From contig NZ_JAVSNJ010000014.1 in NCBI RefSeq assembly GCF_032144095.1, positions 8,111 through 72,110 of the forward strand: DNA of 64,000 nt, in the 5' to 3' direction. Made by a program: the position numbers and the translations under genes. Shown here one piece after another: positions 23,595-32,105 of the stretch. How positions within the stretch are numbered: position 1 is the first letter of the stretch; each line of letters opens with the position of its first letter. A model generated the notes under the pieces. The model saw only the letters and a list, made by a program, of their open reading frames with translations. It did not search any database and was not told the origin of the DNA. Source of the DNA: Sphaerochaeta sp032144095 (GTDB taxonomy: Bacteria > Spirochaetota > Spirochaetia > Sphaerochaetales > Sphaerochaetaceae).

Positions 23595-25481
23595 CTATTC
23601 CTCAAACTTGGAAAACTTCCTCCACAGGGTAGTCCTGCTCAAACCCATCTTCCGGGCAAAGGATTCCCGAGTCAGCCCGCTTGAGAGATACTCACGATAG
23701 AGTTCTCCATCGGACAGGGAGGTCACCAGACGCCGCTTTGGGGAGAATGGAGGGGGCGTGGCCTCTCCATAGAGGCTGGTGGAACCAATATCCAGCTGTT
23801 CGATCTCAACCACCCCTACCTCCGGTGAGGAGTGGAGGATGGCCAACCGTTCTGCAGCGTTGCGAAGTTCCCGGATATTGCCTGGCCAGTAGAACTGCTG
23901 CAGGGCATCGATAGCCGCAGGGGTAATGGTGGGGGCCTTCAGGCTATGGCGTTTGCAATACTGCTCGACAAAATACCTGAAGAGGATGCCAATATCATCC
24001 TTGCGCTCCCTAAGGGTGATGATCTGCAAGCTCAACAGGCTGATGCGGTAGAAGAGGTCGAGCCGGAAGCTTCCGCTTTTCACCCTCTCCATGATGTTGC
24101 AGTTGGCTGCGCTGATGACCCGTACATCCACGGGAACCACCTTGTCCGCCCCAATCTTGCGTACCTCTTTCTCTTGCAGGACCCTCAACAGCTTGGCCTG
24201 GAGGATGATGGGCATCTCCCCTATCTCATCCAGGAAGAGTGTTCCCTTGTGGGCAAGCTCAAACAAGCCGGCCTTTCCCCCTTTGCTGGCACCGGTGAAG
24301 GAGCCTTCGCTGTAGCCAAAGAGCTCGCTTTCCAACAGCTGCTCGGGAAGGGCCGCACAGTTTACGGCAACAAAAGGCTCCTTGCTTCGGGGGGAGTGGT
24401 TGTGGATGCTCTGGGCAAACAACTCCTTGCCCGTTCCTGTTTCGCCCAGCAACAAGACAGAACCATTGACCTGGCTAAATCGCTTGGCCTTTTCCACGAG
24501 CTGGAGCATCTGGGGATTCTGGGTGACAATATCACTGAAACTATAGCGGGCGACCAGCCCCTTGCGGTTGAGTTCGGTCCTGATCTTATGTTCAGTGTTC
24601 TGGATGGCCTGTGCATTCTGGAAGGTAAACAGGACACCGGAGGTCTGCTCATCAACCCGTATGGGTTGTTGGCTTACCAGGACCTGCTGTCCGTCAAGCG
24701 TCTGCAGCTCCTCGACCAGGGAACCAGATATGACAGTCTGCGACCACTTGCTTCCCTGGTAGATCATATCGATGGATCTCCCTTCCAGGGGGGAGATGCC
24801 GAAAAGCTGTTCGGCCTGACGGTTCCCTGCAATGATGACCCCATAGCTGTTGATCGCAAAGAGTGCATAGGTTGCGTTGTTGAGAAGGGTCTCCAAAAGA
24901 TTTCCCCTTGTCTTTGCCCGCTCCAGTGACCGGGCGGTGGCAATGGCATCCTCAATCGCATGCACGATAGCCTGGTAACCGGTCTTCACATGCACATAGG
25001 CAATGGAGTTTTCCCTGCAGAGGGTGGTCATCGTCAGGCCCCCGACCAGCACGGTACACCCTCTTTCCCGCAGGGAGAATACAGCATCGTGTACATCCTT
25101 CTGGTCGGATACCTTCACTACGGTAACCGGGCAGTCGACTAGCGATGCAAGGGCAGAGCTGTCACAGAGCTCCTCATTGGAGATGATGCCGATATTACAA
25201 GGATGGTTCTCTTTCTTTGCCAAGGAGAGGGCGGTAAGCACATCTCCGCTACTCAAGGCGATGGGAATGACATGGGTGGAGGGCTTGAGCTTTGCGATGG
25301 CACTGGCGGTAATGCCTCTGGCTACAATGATGTCGGCATCCAGGGTCCCAATGACCTTGGGGTCGGTGCCTGCCACATGCGTCGTGCTGATGGAGATGCC
25401 ATCATGGTCGAAGGTGGTAATGACCTCTTCAAAGGCATCTTGTAGCTCCCTATAGGGAACGACTACCAGTATTGTGATCAA
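23595..25481 (-). CDS. Sigma-54-dependent activator with PrpR_N, PAS, AAA+ and Fis domains
   Basis: 628 residues. An N-terminal PrpR_N-type sensor (about 1-195; DADIIVARGITASAI, VLVGGLTMTTLC) is followed by a PAS domain (about 205-300). The AAA+ domain (about 320-545) has Walker A GETGTGKE, a sigma-54 contact loop GSFTGA in place of the usual GAFTGA, Walker B GTLFLDEIGEM and the R-finger region FRLDLFYRIS. A C-terminal Fis-type HTH (about 597-628) reads RKMGLSRTTLWRKFS. PrpR_N regulators sense small organic acids or their CoA/phosphate products. The start is TTG at 25481 with CGGAGG upstream. It probably activates both pdxA operons through the GTTTCA arrays. Confidence 0.93.
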   Translation of the reverse strand: MITILVVVPYRELQDAFEEVITTFDHDGISISTTHVAGTDPKVIGTLDADIIVARGITASAIAKLKPSTHVIPIALSSGDVLTALSLAKKENHPCNIGIISNEELCDSSALASLVDCPVTVVKVSDQKDVHDAVFSLRERGCTVLVGGLTMTTLCRENSIAYVHVKTGYQAIVHAIEDAIATARSLERAKTRGNLLETLLNNATYALFAINSYGVIIAGNRQAEQLFGISPLEGRSIDMIYQGSKWSQTVISGSLVEELQTLDGQQVLVSQQPIRVDEQTSGVLFTFQNAQAIQNTEHKIRTELNRKGLVARYSFSDIVTQNPQMLQLVEKAKRFSQVNGSVLLLGETGTGKELFAQSIHNHSPRSKEPFVAVNCAALPEQLLESELFGYSEGSFTGASKGGKAGLFELAHKGTLFLDEIGEMPIILQAKLLRVLQEKEVRKIGADKVVPVDVRVISAANCNIMERVKSGSFRLDLFYRISLLSLQIITLRERKDDIGILFRYFVEQYCKRHSLKAPTITPAAIDALQQFYWPGNIRELRNAAERLAILHSSPEVGVVEIEQLDIGSTSLYGEATPPPFSPKRRLVTSLSDGELYREYLSSGLTRESFARKMGLSRTTLWRKFSKFEE

Positions 25482-25500
25482 GCTTTCCTCCGTTATGCCG

Positions 25501-25529
25501 ATGATACCATGAAGAGCACCGCTTTACAA
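25501..25529 (-). promoter_or_regulatory. Sigma-70-type promoter of activator gene
   Basis: Minus strand TTGTAA (25524-25529), 17-base spacer, TATCAT (25501-25506), 20 bases before the TTG start. Indicates basal, sigma-54-independent expression of the activator. Confidence 0.55.
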
Positions 25530-25569
25530 ACCATCGCCCCTCTTGCTATTGTCGCAGTGGAGGCTACCC

Positions 25570-26100
25570 ATGAACCTTTTGCAATCCGTCATCCTTGTCG
25601 CTCTGGTACTCTTGACCCTATTCAATCTCTACGCCCTCACCATCGGGAGGAAGAAAAAGAAGCAGGCTGTCGCCCTCTACCAGAAAACCCTTGCAGACCT
25701 TGAGGTCAAGACCTTTGCCGAGATGAAGAAACGCCAGCTCTTCTTCAGTGAAAAACATGGGTACATCAACGACCTGAATGAAGGGATCCTCCTCACCTTT
25801 GACCATGAGAAGAAAAAGATGGGCATAACGCTCAAGGATGCCTTCTACCTGATCCCCTTCTCTGAAGTGGTCTCCTGTACGGCAAGCCACACCACCCTGG
25901 ACAACGGCAAGTGGATAGACATCATTGTCCAACTGGAGACAGAGAAGCAGGTCATAACCCTGCTCTTCGGTGCAAAAAGCTGGAAGAGCAACTCAACCCT
26001 GGCTAACTTCATCCTTTCGGATACCAAGGAGTTCTGCACCCTGGTAACCAAGTATTGTATAGAGAAAGAGGAGCCAGAGACGACAAAGCGACCGGATTGA
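25570..26100 (+). CDS. Hypothetical membrane-anchored protein
   Basis: 176 residues, family not recognised. One N-terminal hydrophobic helix (NLLQSVILVALVLLTLFNLY) is followed by a Lys-rich stop-transfer stretch (GRKKKKQ) and a soluble region of about 145 residues, probably facing the cytoplasm. The middle of the soluble part (KMGITLKDAFYLIPFSEVVSC) looks like a small PH-like or beta-rich domain, but this is only an impression. The start at 25570 has GTGGAGG 6 bases upstream. Convergent with the MscS gene and divergent from the activator; no functional link evident. Confidence 0.75.
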   Translation: MNLLQSVILVALVLLTLFNLYALTIGRKKKKQAVALYQKTLADLEVKTFAEMKKRQLFFSEKHGYINDLNEGILLTFDHEKKKMGITLKDAFYLIPFSEVVSCTASHTTLDNGKWIDIIVQLETEKQVITLLFGAKSWKSNSTLANFILSDTKEFCTLVTKYCIEKEEPETTKRPD

Positions 26101-26137
26101 CCGGCCGCCTTGTTCGTTACCTACCCTTCCTCTTGGA

Positions 26138-27067
26138 CTATGCCTTATTCGACAGCTCGAGGCCCTTGGGGGCGTCGATGATATGCAAATCCAGCTGGTT
26201 GAAGGGGACTGAGATGCCGACCTCTGCCAGCCTGCTGCAGATCTCACCCTGGAACCGCCAGTTGACCTTCCAGTAGTCCTGGGGCTTTGTCCATGGACGG
26301 GCGATGAAGTCTATGGAGGAAGCACTGAGCTTGCTGACCTCAATGACAGGGGCTGGCTCGGGTAGGATCTCCTCATAGCGGCTGAAGATGGAAGAGATGA
26401 CCTGCTTGACGGTCGCTACATCAGAGCCGTAAGCAACACTTACCAAAAGGTCGACCCTCCTTCTGTCCATGTTGGAGTAGTTTACGATGGGGCTTCCCCA
26501 TACCAGCTTGTTTGACATCGTAATCTTCTTGTTGTCAGGGGTGGAGAGGATGACACAGATCATGTCCATATCGGTGACGGTTCCGGAAAATGAGCCTGCA
26601 TCGATGTAGTCCCCTATCCTGAACGGAGCGTTGATGACGATCATCACGCCACTGAGTAGGTTTCCGATGGTCTCCTGGAAGGCAAGGCCAAGGATGACCC
26701 CGGTAATGCCCAAGCCTGCAAGGACCGGACCCATATTGAGGCCCATGTGCTGCAGAAATGCAATGATAAGGAAAATCCATCCTAGGATATTGGTCAGCTG
26801 CAAGATGAAGCGTGCCATCAGGTCGTTTATCTTCTTTGACCTGCCAAGGGCTCGCTTGAGGATCCTGCTGAGCCAGTAGATGAGGAGTTTTCCTATCAAA
26901 ACTATCAATAGGCCCCCACCGAGTGAGAGAAAGAATGCGACAGGTCCGAGTTGGGACCATTCATGGAGGTTGAGCACTACCTGGGAGAAAAAACTGCCAC
27001 TTTCTGCAGCGGCTTGTGGTGCGGTCGTTGCGGCTTCGCTCGCAAGAGCCATAATAGTTGAAAGCAT
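26138..27067 (-). CDS. MscS-family small-conductance mechanosensitive channel
   Basis: 309 residues. N-terminal hydrophobic segments, then the pore helix and beta-domain typical of MscS: GLGITGVILGLAFQETIGNLLSGVMIVINAPFRIGDYI is recognisable as TM3 and the following domain (about residues 140-185). The rest is a mixed alpha/beta cytosolic vestibule (SIDFIARPWTK). It releases solutes on hypo-osmotic shock. Start at 27067; an alternative Met five codons in (27052) is possible because the ribosome site AAGGA is rather far. Confidence 0.92.
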   Translation of the reverse strand: MLSTIMALASEAATTAPQAAAESGSFFSQVVLNLHEWSQLGPVAFFLSLGGGLLIVLIGKLLIYWLSRILKRALGRSKKINDLMARFILQLTNILGWIFLIIAFLQHMGLNMGPVLAGLGITGVILGLAFQETIGNLLSGVMIVINAPFRIGDYIDAGSFSGTVTDMDMICVILSTPDNKKITMSNKLVWGSPIVNYSNMDRRRVDLLVSVAYGSDVATVKQVISSIFSRYEEILPEPAPVIEVSKLSASSIDFIARPWTKPQDYWKVNWRFQGEICSRLAEVGISVPFNQLDLHIIDAPKGLELSNKA

Positions 27068-27124
27068 CTTGTATTCATCCTTTTAAGGGGGAGGGATATA
27101 GGAAAACCCTACCATCGGGACACG

Positions 27125-27152
27125 AAAAAAGCAAGGGAAGGTTACCCTTCCC
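27125..27152 (-). terminator. Intrinsic terminator of htpG
   Basis: GGGAAGG/CCTTCCC stem, 4-base loop, then CTTGCTTTTTT on the minus strand, 30 bases past the htpG stop. Confidence 0.85.
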
Positions 27153-27181
27153 CTGCCTCTGACAATTCGTTGCCTATAGGG

Positions 27182-29065
27182 TTATCGTGAGAGCAGGGAG
27201 TGCAGCTTCTTGGTGAAGGCTACAGGATCCTTGGGCATCACACCCTCGGCAAGCAGAGCCTGGTCCAGCAGGACCGAGCAGAGGTCGGCGACATATGCAT
27301 CGTCTTCGCTCTCTTCGATCTTCTTGACCATGGGGTCGTCCACATTGACCTCGAGAATCGGCTTGGCATCCTCAAAGTCGGCTTGGCCCATGCTCTTGAG
27401 CATCTGCTGCATCTGCACTGAAGGGTCATTCTCATCGACTACCACGACAGCTGGAGACTCTACCAGGCGGGAGGAGACCACAACATCCTTGACCTTGTCG
27501 CCAAGGGCCTTCTTGATTTTCTTCACCAGCTTCTTCGATTCCTTGGACTTCTCCTGGGGTTCATCATCGCCCTTGAGGTCGTCCACGGCACCGCTCTTGT
27601 TGATGGCCTTGAGGGGAAGTTCCTTGTAGGTCCCGATGGAACCGACGACGATATCGTCGATGTCATCGCTCATGACCAGAACTTCAAATCCCTTCTTGCG
27701 ATAGGCTTCCAGAAGCGGACTTGCCTTCAGGGTAGCTTCCTTGCCACCGGTGATGTAGTAGATGCTCTTCTGCTCGCTGCCCATGCGCTCCTTGTAGGAA
27801 GCAAGGCTGACATACCCCTCTTCAGAGGAGGACTTGAAGCGAACCAGCTCAAGCAGGGCATCCCTGTTTGCATAGTCGGAGTAGAGGCCTTCCTTCAGCG
27901 GGCGGTTGTACTGCTCGATGAACTTGGCATACATCTCGGGATTCTGTTCGCTGATCTTCTGGAACTCGGAGAGCAGCTTCTTCACCGATGCGTTGCGGAT
28001 AGCTGACATCACGCGGTTCTGCTGCAGGATCTCACGGCTGACGTTAAGGGGAAGATCCTCACTGTCGATGATACCGCGTACAAACCTGAGGTAGGTGGGA
28101 AGCAGTTCCTTGTCGTCATCGGTGATGTACACGCGCTTGACAAAGAGCTTTACCCCCGGACGATAGTCTGCGTAGTTCATGTCGAAGGGAGCCTTCTCTG
28201 GGACGTAGAAGAGTGTGGTGTACTCGATGGAACCTTCTGCCTTCGTATGGACATAGAAGAGAGGGTCCTGGCTGTCATAGGAAGCGCTCTTGTAGAACTC
28301 GTTATACTCTTCAGGGGTAATCTCTGTCTTGCTCTTTCTCCAGAGGGCTGAGCTGTTGTTGATCTGCTCCACCTTGTGCTCGACTGTCTTGAGGGGGTTG
28401 CCTTCCTTGTCCTTCTTCTTGTCGTCGACTGACTCCTGGTCATAGGAGAGGAAGATGGGATAGGCGATATGGTCGCTGTATTTCTTTACCAGCTGCTCAA
28501 TCTGCCAGCGGTTGGCGTACTCGTTTCCCTCCTCATTGAGGTAGAGGATAATGGTGGTGCCCTGTGCATCGCGAGTGGCCTCCTCAAGGGTGTAGGTTCC
28601 CTTGCCAGTACTGCTCCACTTGAATGCTGCATCCTGTCCTGCCTTGCGGCTGAGGACCTCGACCTTCTCTGCAACCATGAAGGCGCTGTAGAACCCTACG
28701 CCAAACTGGCCGATGAGGTTGCTGTCCTTCTTCTGCTCGTCAGTAAGGGAAGCAAGGAACTTCTTGGTTCCGCTTGATGCGATGGTACCGAGGTTGTTGG
28801 TAAGGTCTTCATGGTCCATGCCAAGGCCGTTGTCCATGATGGTAAGGGTTCTCTTCTCACCTTCAGCGAAGGAGATGTCGATCCTCGGCTCAAAAGAGAA
28901 GCCCTTGAGTTTCTCATCGGTAAGGGAGAGATATTTGAGTTTGTCCAAGGCATCGGAAGAGTTCGAGACAAGCTCCCTAAGGAAAATTTCCTTGTTTGAA
29001 TAGAGCGAGTGAATAATAAGCTGAAGCAACTCTGATACTTCAGTTTTAAACTTTTTTTGTTCCAT
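27182..29065 (-). CDS. htpG: Chaperone HtpG (Hsp90)
   Basis: 627 residues, full length. The N-terminal ATPase domain has LRELVSNSSDALDKLKY (catalytic Glu and Asn), DNGLGMDHEDL and GQFGVGFYSAFMVAE. The middle domain contains YIDDDDKELLPTYLRFVRGIIDSEDLPLNVSRE-type sequence with the catalytic-loop Arg; a C-terminal dimerisation domain follows. Cytosolic stress chaperone for late protein folding. A single gene with its own terminator and a possible promoter at 29098-29126. GGAGG lies 12 bases before the ATG, which is a little far. Confidence 0.97.
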   Translation of the reverse strand: MEQKKFKTEVSELLQLIIHSLYSNKEIFLRELVSNSSDALDKLKYLSLTDEKLKGFSFEPRIDISFAEGEKRTLTIMDNGLGMDHEDLTNNLGTIASSGTKKFLASLTDEQKKDSNLIGQFGVGFYSAFMVAEKVEVLSRKAGQDAAFKWSSTGKGTYTLEEATRDAQGTTIILYLNEEGNEYANRWQIEQLVKKYSDHIAYPIFLSYDQESVDDKKKDKEGNPLKTVEHKVEQINNSSALWRKSKTEITPEEYNEFYKSASYDSQDPLFYVHTKAEGSIEYTTLFYVPEKAPFDMNYADYRPGVKLFVKRVYITDDDKELLPTYLRFVRGIIDSEDLPLNVSREILQQNRVMSAIRNASVKKLLSEFQKISEQNPEMYAKFIEQYNRPLKEGLYSDYANRDALLELVRFKSSSEEGYVSLASYKERMGSEQKSIYYITGGKEATLKASPLLEAYRKKGFEVLVMSDDIDDIVVGSIGTYKELPLKAINKSGAVDDLKGDDEPQEKSKESKKLVKKIKKALGDKVKDVVVSSRLVESPAVVVVDENDPSVQMQQMLKSMGQADFEDAKPILEVNVDDPMVKKIEESEDDAYVADLCSVLLDQALLAEGVMPKDPVAFTKKLHSLLSR

Positions 29066-29097
29066 GTTTGCTAGATACCTCCAAAAGGATATACGTT

Positions 29098-29126
29098 AAC
29101 ATAGTGATTTTTTTTTGTATCGGCAA
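29098..29126 (-). promoter_or_regulatory. Possible htpG promoter
   Basis: Minus strand TTGCCG (29121-29126), 17-base spacer rich in A, TATGTT (29098-29103). Moderate match only. No CIRCE-type inverted repeat is present. Confidence 0.4.
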
Positions 29127-29168
29127 TCTTTCCTTAACAAAAAGTTGGGCTTGGGGTATGCTTCATCC

Positions 29169-30299
29169 ATGAAGTTCACCCAACCCACAGCTGCCCGGGA
29201 GGTCAATCGCCTCAGGGTGCTGAATCTGCTAGAGCAGGACGATGCATATAGCCGGGCCGATATCGCCCGCACCCTCAAGCTCAACAAGCCTTCGACAAGC
29301 GAGATAGTCGAGCAACTGCTCAACGATGGTCTGGTGGTGGAGACAGGCAAAAAAGAAACCACCTCTGGGCGTAGGCCTGTGTCCATCGCCCTCGTCCCCG
29401 ATGCCGCCCTGGTGCTGGGGGTGGATATGGGTAGCCGCAACACATCGGTCGCCATAGCTGACCTCAAGGGAAACATCCTCCGTTTTGAACGGTTCCCCAC
29501 CCCACAACAGCCTGAGGTAAAGCAGCTCTGCTCGGATGTCATCAGGGCCTGCAGGAAGATGGCAAAGCTTGCCACCTCCCCTATCCTTGGTGTGGTGGTT
29601 GCCGTCAATGCCCTGATCAGCGAAGACAGGCGGGATATCCTCAGAAGCGAGATATGGGATTGGAGTGAGATTCCCCTCGCCGCCCTCATCGAGAAGAACA
29701 CCTCACTTCCTACCCTCCTGGTCCATAGCGTGGAGGCGATGGTCTTTGCCCAGCGTTGGGTCGCCAAGGAAGAGGAGTCTTCCTTCTTCTTTGTAAATTG
29801 GGGAGAGCATATAGGAAGTGCCTGGGTAGCCAACAGGACGGTCACCAGCCAGGGGACCCAGTTCGGACACCTGATGGTTGCCTCGACAGGGCTGTGCAGA
29901 TGCGGGAAGATCGGGTGCCTGGAGAGTGTGGCAGCCGGGTGGGCCCTCAGTGAACGACACGGAGGAAGGACGGTAAAGCAGCTCGCCCAGGAAAGTGATG
30001 GAGCCATCAAGCAGGATCTGAAGAGTGCCGCCCAGGCGATGGGAATGGCCCTGGTCGCGGCAAGTGCCATCACAGGATGCAACAGGATCATCCTGGGTGG
30101 GGGGCTCGCAAACCTCGACGAGGAGTATCTTTCCTATCTCAGGGATTTCTATAGGGAGCACTCCAATAGGGAGAAGGTCGAGATAGTCTGTTCATCCCTT
30201 GGCGAGAAGCAGACGCTCCTTGGCAGTATTGCAGTTGCCTTGGACAGCTGGATGTTCAGGCGGTCGATGCTGGAGATGATGCAGGGCCAGGAGCAATAA
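29169..30299 (+). CDS. ROK-family transcriptional repressor (NagC/XylR type)
   Basis: 376 residues. An N-terminal winged HTH (about 10-65: REVNRLRVLNLLEQ, YSRADIARTLKLNKPSTSEIVEQLL) is fused to a ROK domain with GVDMGSRNTSVAIADLKG and the ROK zinc motif CRCGKIGCLES. NagC/XylR-type proteins bind a sugar or sugar phosphate and repress sugar-use operons. No sugar operon is adjacent (htpG lies divergent), so the target is not visible. Start MKFTQPTAAREV at 29169; an in-frame TTG at 29115 would add 18 unconserved-looking residues. Confidence 0.9.
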   Translation: MKFTQPTAAREVNRLRVLNLLEQDDAYSRADIARTLKLNKPSTSEIVEQLLNDGLVVETGKKETTSGRRPVSIALVPDAALVLGVDMGSRNTSVAIADLKGNILRFERFPTPQQPEVKQLCSDVIRACRKMAKLATSPILGVVVAVNALISEDRRDILRSEIWDWSEIPLAALIEKNTSLPTLLVHSVEAMVFAQRWVAKEEESSFFFVNWGEHIGSAWVANRTVTSQGTQFGHLMVASTGLCRCGKIGCLESVAAGWALSERHGGRTVKQLAQESDGAIKQDLKSAAQAMGMALVAASAITGCNRIILGGGLANLDEEYLSYLRDFYREHSNREKVEIVCSSLGEKQTLLGSIAVALDSWMFRRSMLEMMQGQEQ

Positions 30300-30329
30300 A
30301 AAACCGCTATCCATGTTACTGGATAGCGG
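30298..30329. terminator. Hairpin terminator between ROK gene and secreted-protein gene
   Basis: Perfect 9-bp stem CCGCTATCC/GGATAGCGG with an 8-base loop. Six T follow on the minus strand, so it terminates leftward transcription from the gene at 30523; it may also serve the ROK gene, without a U-run. The 190 bases from 30330 to 30522 hold no recognisable gene. Confidence 0.75.
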
Positions 30330-30522
30330 CAACCTCCTTGAAAACCCCAGGATCCCTCCCCTGGAGTACCTGTCCACCCGCTGGAAAAATCGGAATGGAC
30401 TTCGAGCAACGACACTCATGATTATTACATGCTTTCCTAGCGATGTAAAACAAATTTCCAATAATTTTCTCTTATTCACGAGAATAGGGATATGCAAGGG
30501 AAATAGAATCGTTCAACGCAAA

Positions 30523-31053
30523 TCATAACCCATCGGTATAATTAACTGACAAGGAGCCTGAATAGGAGCCAGCAGTGAATAGGTCATTCGCCTTTTTCTG
30601 GACCTTTACGGTCATGCTCCCGATCTCCCTGTCTTTCTGTGCACCAGGGAGGAAGGTTATGGCAAAGGTATTCGCCCCCTCGACCTGGGTCATGATATGC
30701 TCGGATGCAAGTTCCATGGTGGTTCGCAGGGTATTGATATCATTGAGCCGAAGGTCGGTGATATTGAAGGTAAGCTTCCCATAGGTTCCTGTAGGCAGGT
30801 TTGAGGTATACTTGAAATGTACGACCTTGCTAATCTCCCATGCTTCAGTTGCAGGGAAATCAAAGGAAAGGATGGCGCTGTCCTGATCCAATTCCATGCC
30901 ATATTCATCATATGCACGTATCTTGGTGGAGACACTTCCTATCAGACCTTTGAGGTAGACAACGGCGTGGGTAGGAGTGATGAAGACAGCATCTGCAGCA
31001 AAGAGTGAAAAACCTATAGATATAACAAGGATAACTCCAAGTAGTCTTTTCAT
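30523..31053 (-). CDS. Small secreted beta-rich protein 1
   Basis: 176 residues with a signal peptide (MKRLLGVILVISIGFSLFA, AD). The mature part is beta-strand-rich and ends in AGSYSGSLSVNYTDGL. This closing pattern (G-x-Y, alternating hydrophobics, terminus) resembles secreted beta-sandwich subunits such as spore-coat-U or DUF4402-like proteins. No enzyme motif. It lies downstream of two similar small secreted genes, each with its own terminator. Probably an outer surface or periplasmic structural protein; function unknown. The ribosome site GGGAG is 6 bases before ATG. Confidence 0.75.
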   Translation of the reverse strand: MKRLLGVILVISIGFSLFAADAVFITPTHAVVYLKGLIGSVSTKIRAYDEYGMELDQDSAILSFDFPATEAWEISKVVHFKYTSNLPTGTYGKLTFNITDLRLNDINTLRTTMELASEHIMTQVEGANTFAITFLPGAQKDREIGSMTVKVQKKANDLFTAGSYSGSLSVNYTDGL

Positions 31054-31126
31054 AGTAAACTCCCATACAAATACTTGTCGATGGAATCATCATAGCAAGT
31101 AGTGTCGTGCAAGGAAAGAGATGAGT

Positions 31127-31156
31127 AAAAAAAAGCTGTGCAGATTCCTGCACAGC
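31127..31156 (-). terminator. Intrinsic terminator after secreted protein 2
   Basis: GCTGTGCA/TGCACAGC stem, 6-base loop, followed by eight T on the minus strand, 30 bases past the stop at 31186. Confidence 0.9.
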
Positions 31157-31185
31157 CAAACTCTCAACAAATTAGAGGATCAACA

Positions 31186-31749
31186 TCATGAAGCGGAGAT
31201 AGAGAAGGTAAGCGTAGCAGTATAGGCACCAGCAGAACCGCCTTCGACAGTCTCTGCAGCAACGATATTTCCACCAGCACCAGTATGGTCTACAGAACCA
31301 ATGTTGGCAGTTCTTGCAGGAGTAATGGTGATAAGTGCTTCATCATAGCGCTCTGCACTTGTAACTGTAGCAGAAGTATCAGTGAAGATAGTGTAGAAGC
31401 CTCCAACATAAGAAGTACCCTTGTCACTGCTTACAGAAGCAATCTTGACGGTTCCAGCAACGGTACTGTTAGTAAAGTTTCCTACAGCCATCTTGAAGAT
31501 AAAAGTACCAGCAGCATTGGTCTTATAGCCGTACCTGAAGGAAGGGGCGGTTGCACCAAAGGCATCTTCAACAGTTACAGTAGGCTGATATTTTGTACCA
31601 GCAATATTAAATCCATGATTCAAATATTCACCAATATTTGCTTTCAAAGTTGCAGTTACTGCTCCAGGAACAGTTACTGTAGGGGCTGCAAACAACCCTG
31701 CTGTCACCATGACCAGAACCAACAATATAGCCAAAGCTCTCTTTTTCAT
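31186..31749 (-). CDS. Small secreted beta-rich protein 2
   Basis: 187 residues with signal peptide MKKRALAILLVLVMVTAGLFA. The mature sequence is Thr/Val/Ala-rich, beta-like, and ends AGAYTATLTFSISAS. It aligns with protein 3 (32106): both have YLxHGF, then PTV..DAF..., GYKTN or GIKTN, and a similar order of strands. One gene per transcript: strong promoter at 31802, leader hairpin, AAGGAG ribosome site and a strong terminator, all suggesting high expression. Probably an abundant surface or periplasmic structural protein. Family not named with confidence. Confidence 0.78.
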   Translation of the reverse strand: MKKRALAILLVLVMVTAGLFAAPTVTVPGAVTATLKANIGEYLNHGFNIAGTKYQPTVTVEDAFGATAPSFRYGYKTNAAGTFIFKMAVGNFTNSTVAGTVKIASVSSDKGTSYVGGFYTIFTDTSATVTSAERYDEALITITPARTANIGSVDHTGAGGNIVAAETVEGGSAGAYTATLTFSISAS

Positions 31750-31764
31750 AAAATCTCCTTATGG

Positions 31765-31790
31765 TGAGAGCCGTCCGAGGGGTTCTCTCA
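31765..31790 (-). other. Leader hairpin of secreted protein 2
   Basis: TGAGAG/CTCTCA stem in the 5' leader, between promoter and ribosome site. Similar leader hairpins occur upstream of secreted protein 3 (GAAAG/CTTTC, 32634-32653) and at the window end. May stabilise highly expressed mRNAs. Confidence 0.5.
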
Positions 31791-31801
31791 TCTATGGACA
31801 T

Positions 31802-31830
31802 ACAATACTGCCTACTCAGACTTATGTCAA
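31802..31830 (-). promoter_or_regulatory. Promoter of secreted protein 2
   Basis: Minus strand TTGACA (31825-31830), 17-base spacer beginning TAAGTC, TATTGT (31802-31807). The extended -35 ATTGACATAAGTC is shared with the promoter at 63902. The AT-rich stretch from 31831 to 32054 contains no gene. Confidence 0.75.
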
Positions 31831-32054
31831 TATCCAATCGTTGAGAATCATATATATTTTCAATAAATATTTATTTTATATGTTATTTTCTTTTATTATA
31901 ATATTTTAACCTATACATAACTTATAACGCAGGTCTGACATGGATTCTAGATTGCTCTGTTTAATAGTGATTGAATCCCTAGTAACGTAGGGACCTTTAC
32001 CATACATACCCCTACTCTTGTCATATCGATTGCGTACTTATAGAGACTTTTATG

Positions 32055-32078
32055 AAAAAAGGTGCCCTTTCGGACACC
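32055..32078 (-). terminator. Intrinsic terminator after secreted protein 3
   Basis: On the minus strand GGTGTCC-GAAA-GGGCACC, a 7-bp stem with a GNRA tetraloop, then TTTTTT, 27 bases past the stop at 32106. Confidence 0.88.
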
Positions 32079-32105
32079 TCGTGTTTCATCTTTTGTATCT
32101 TGGTA

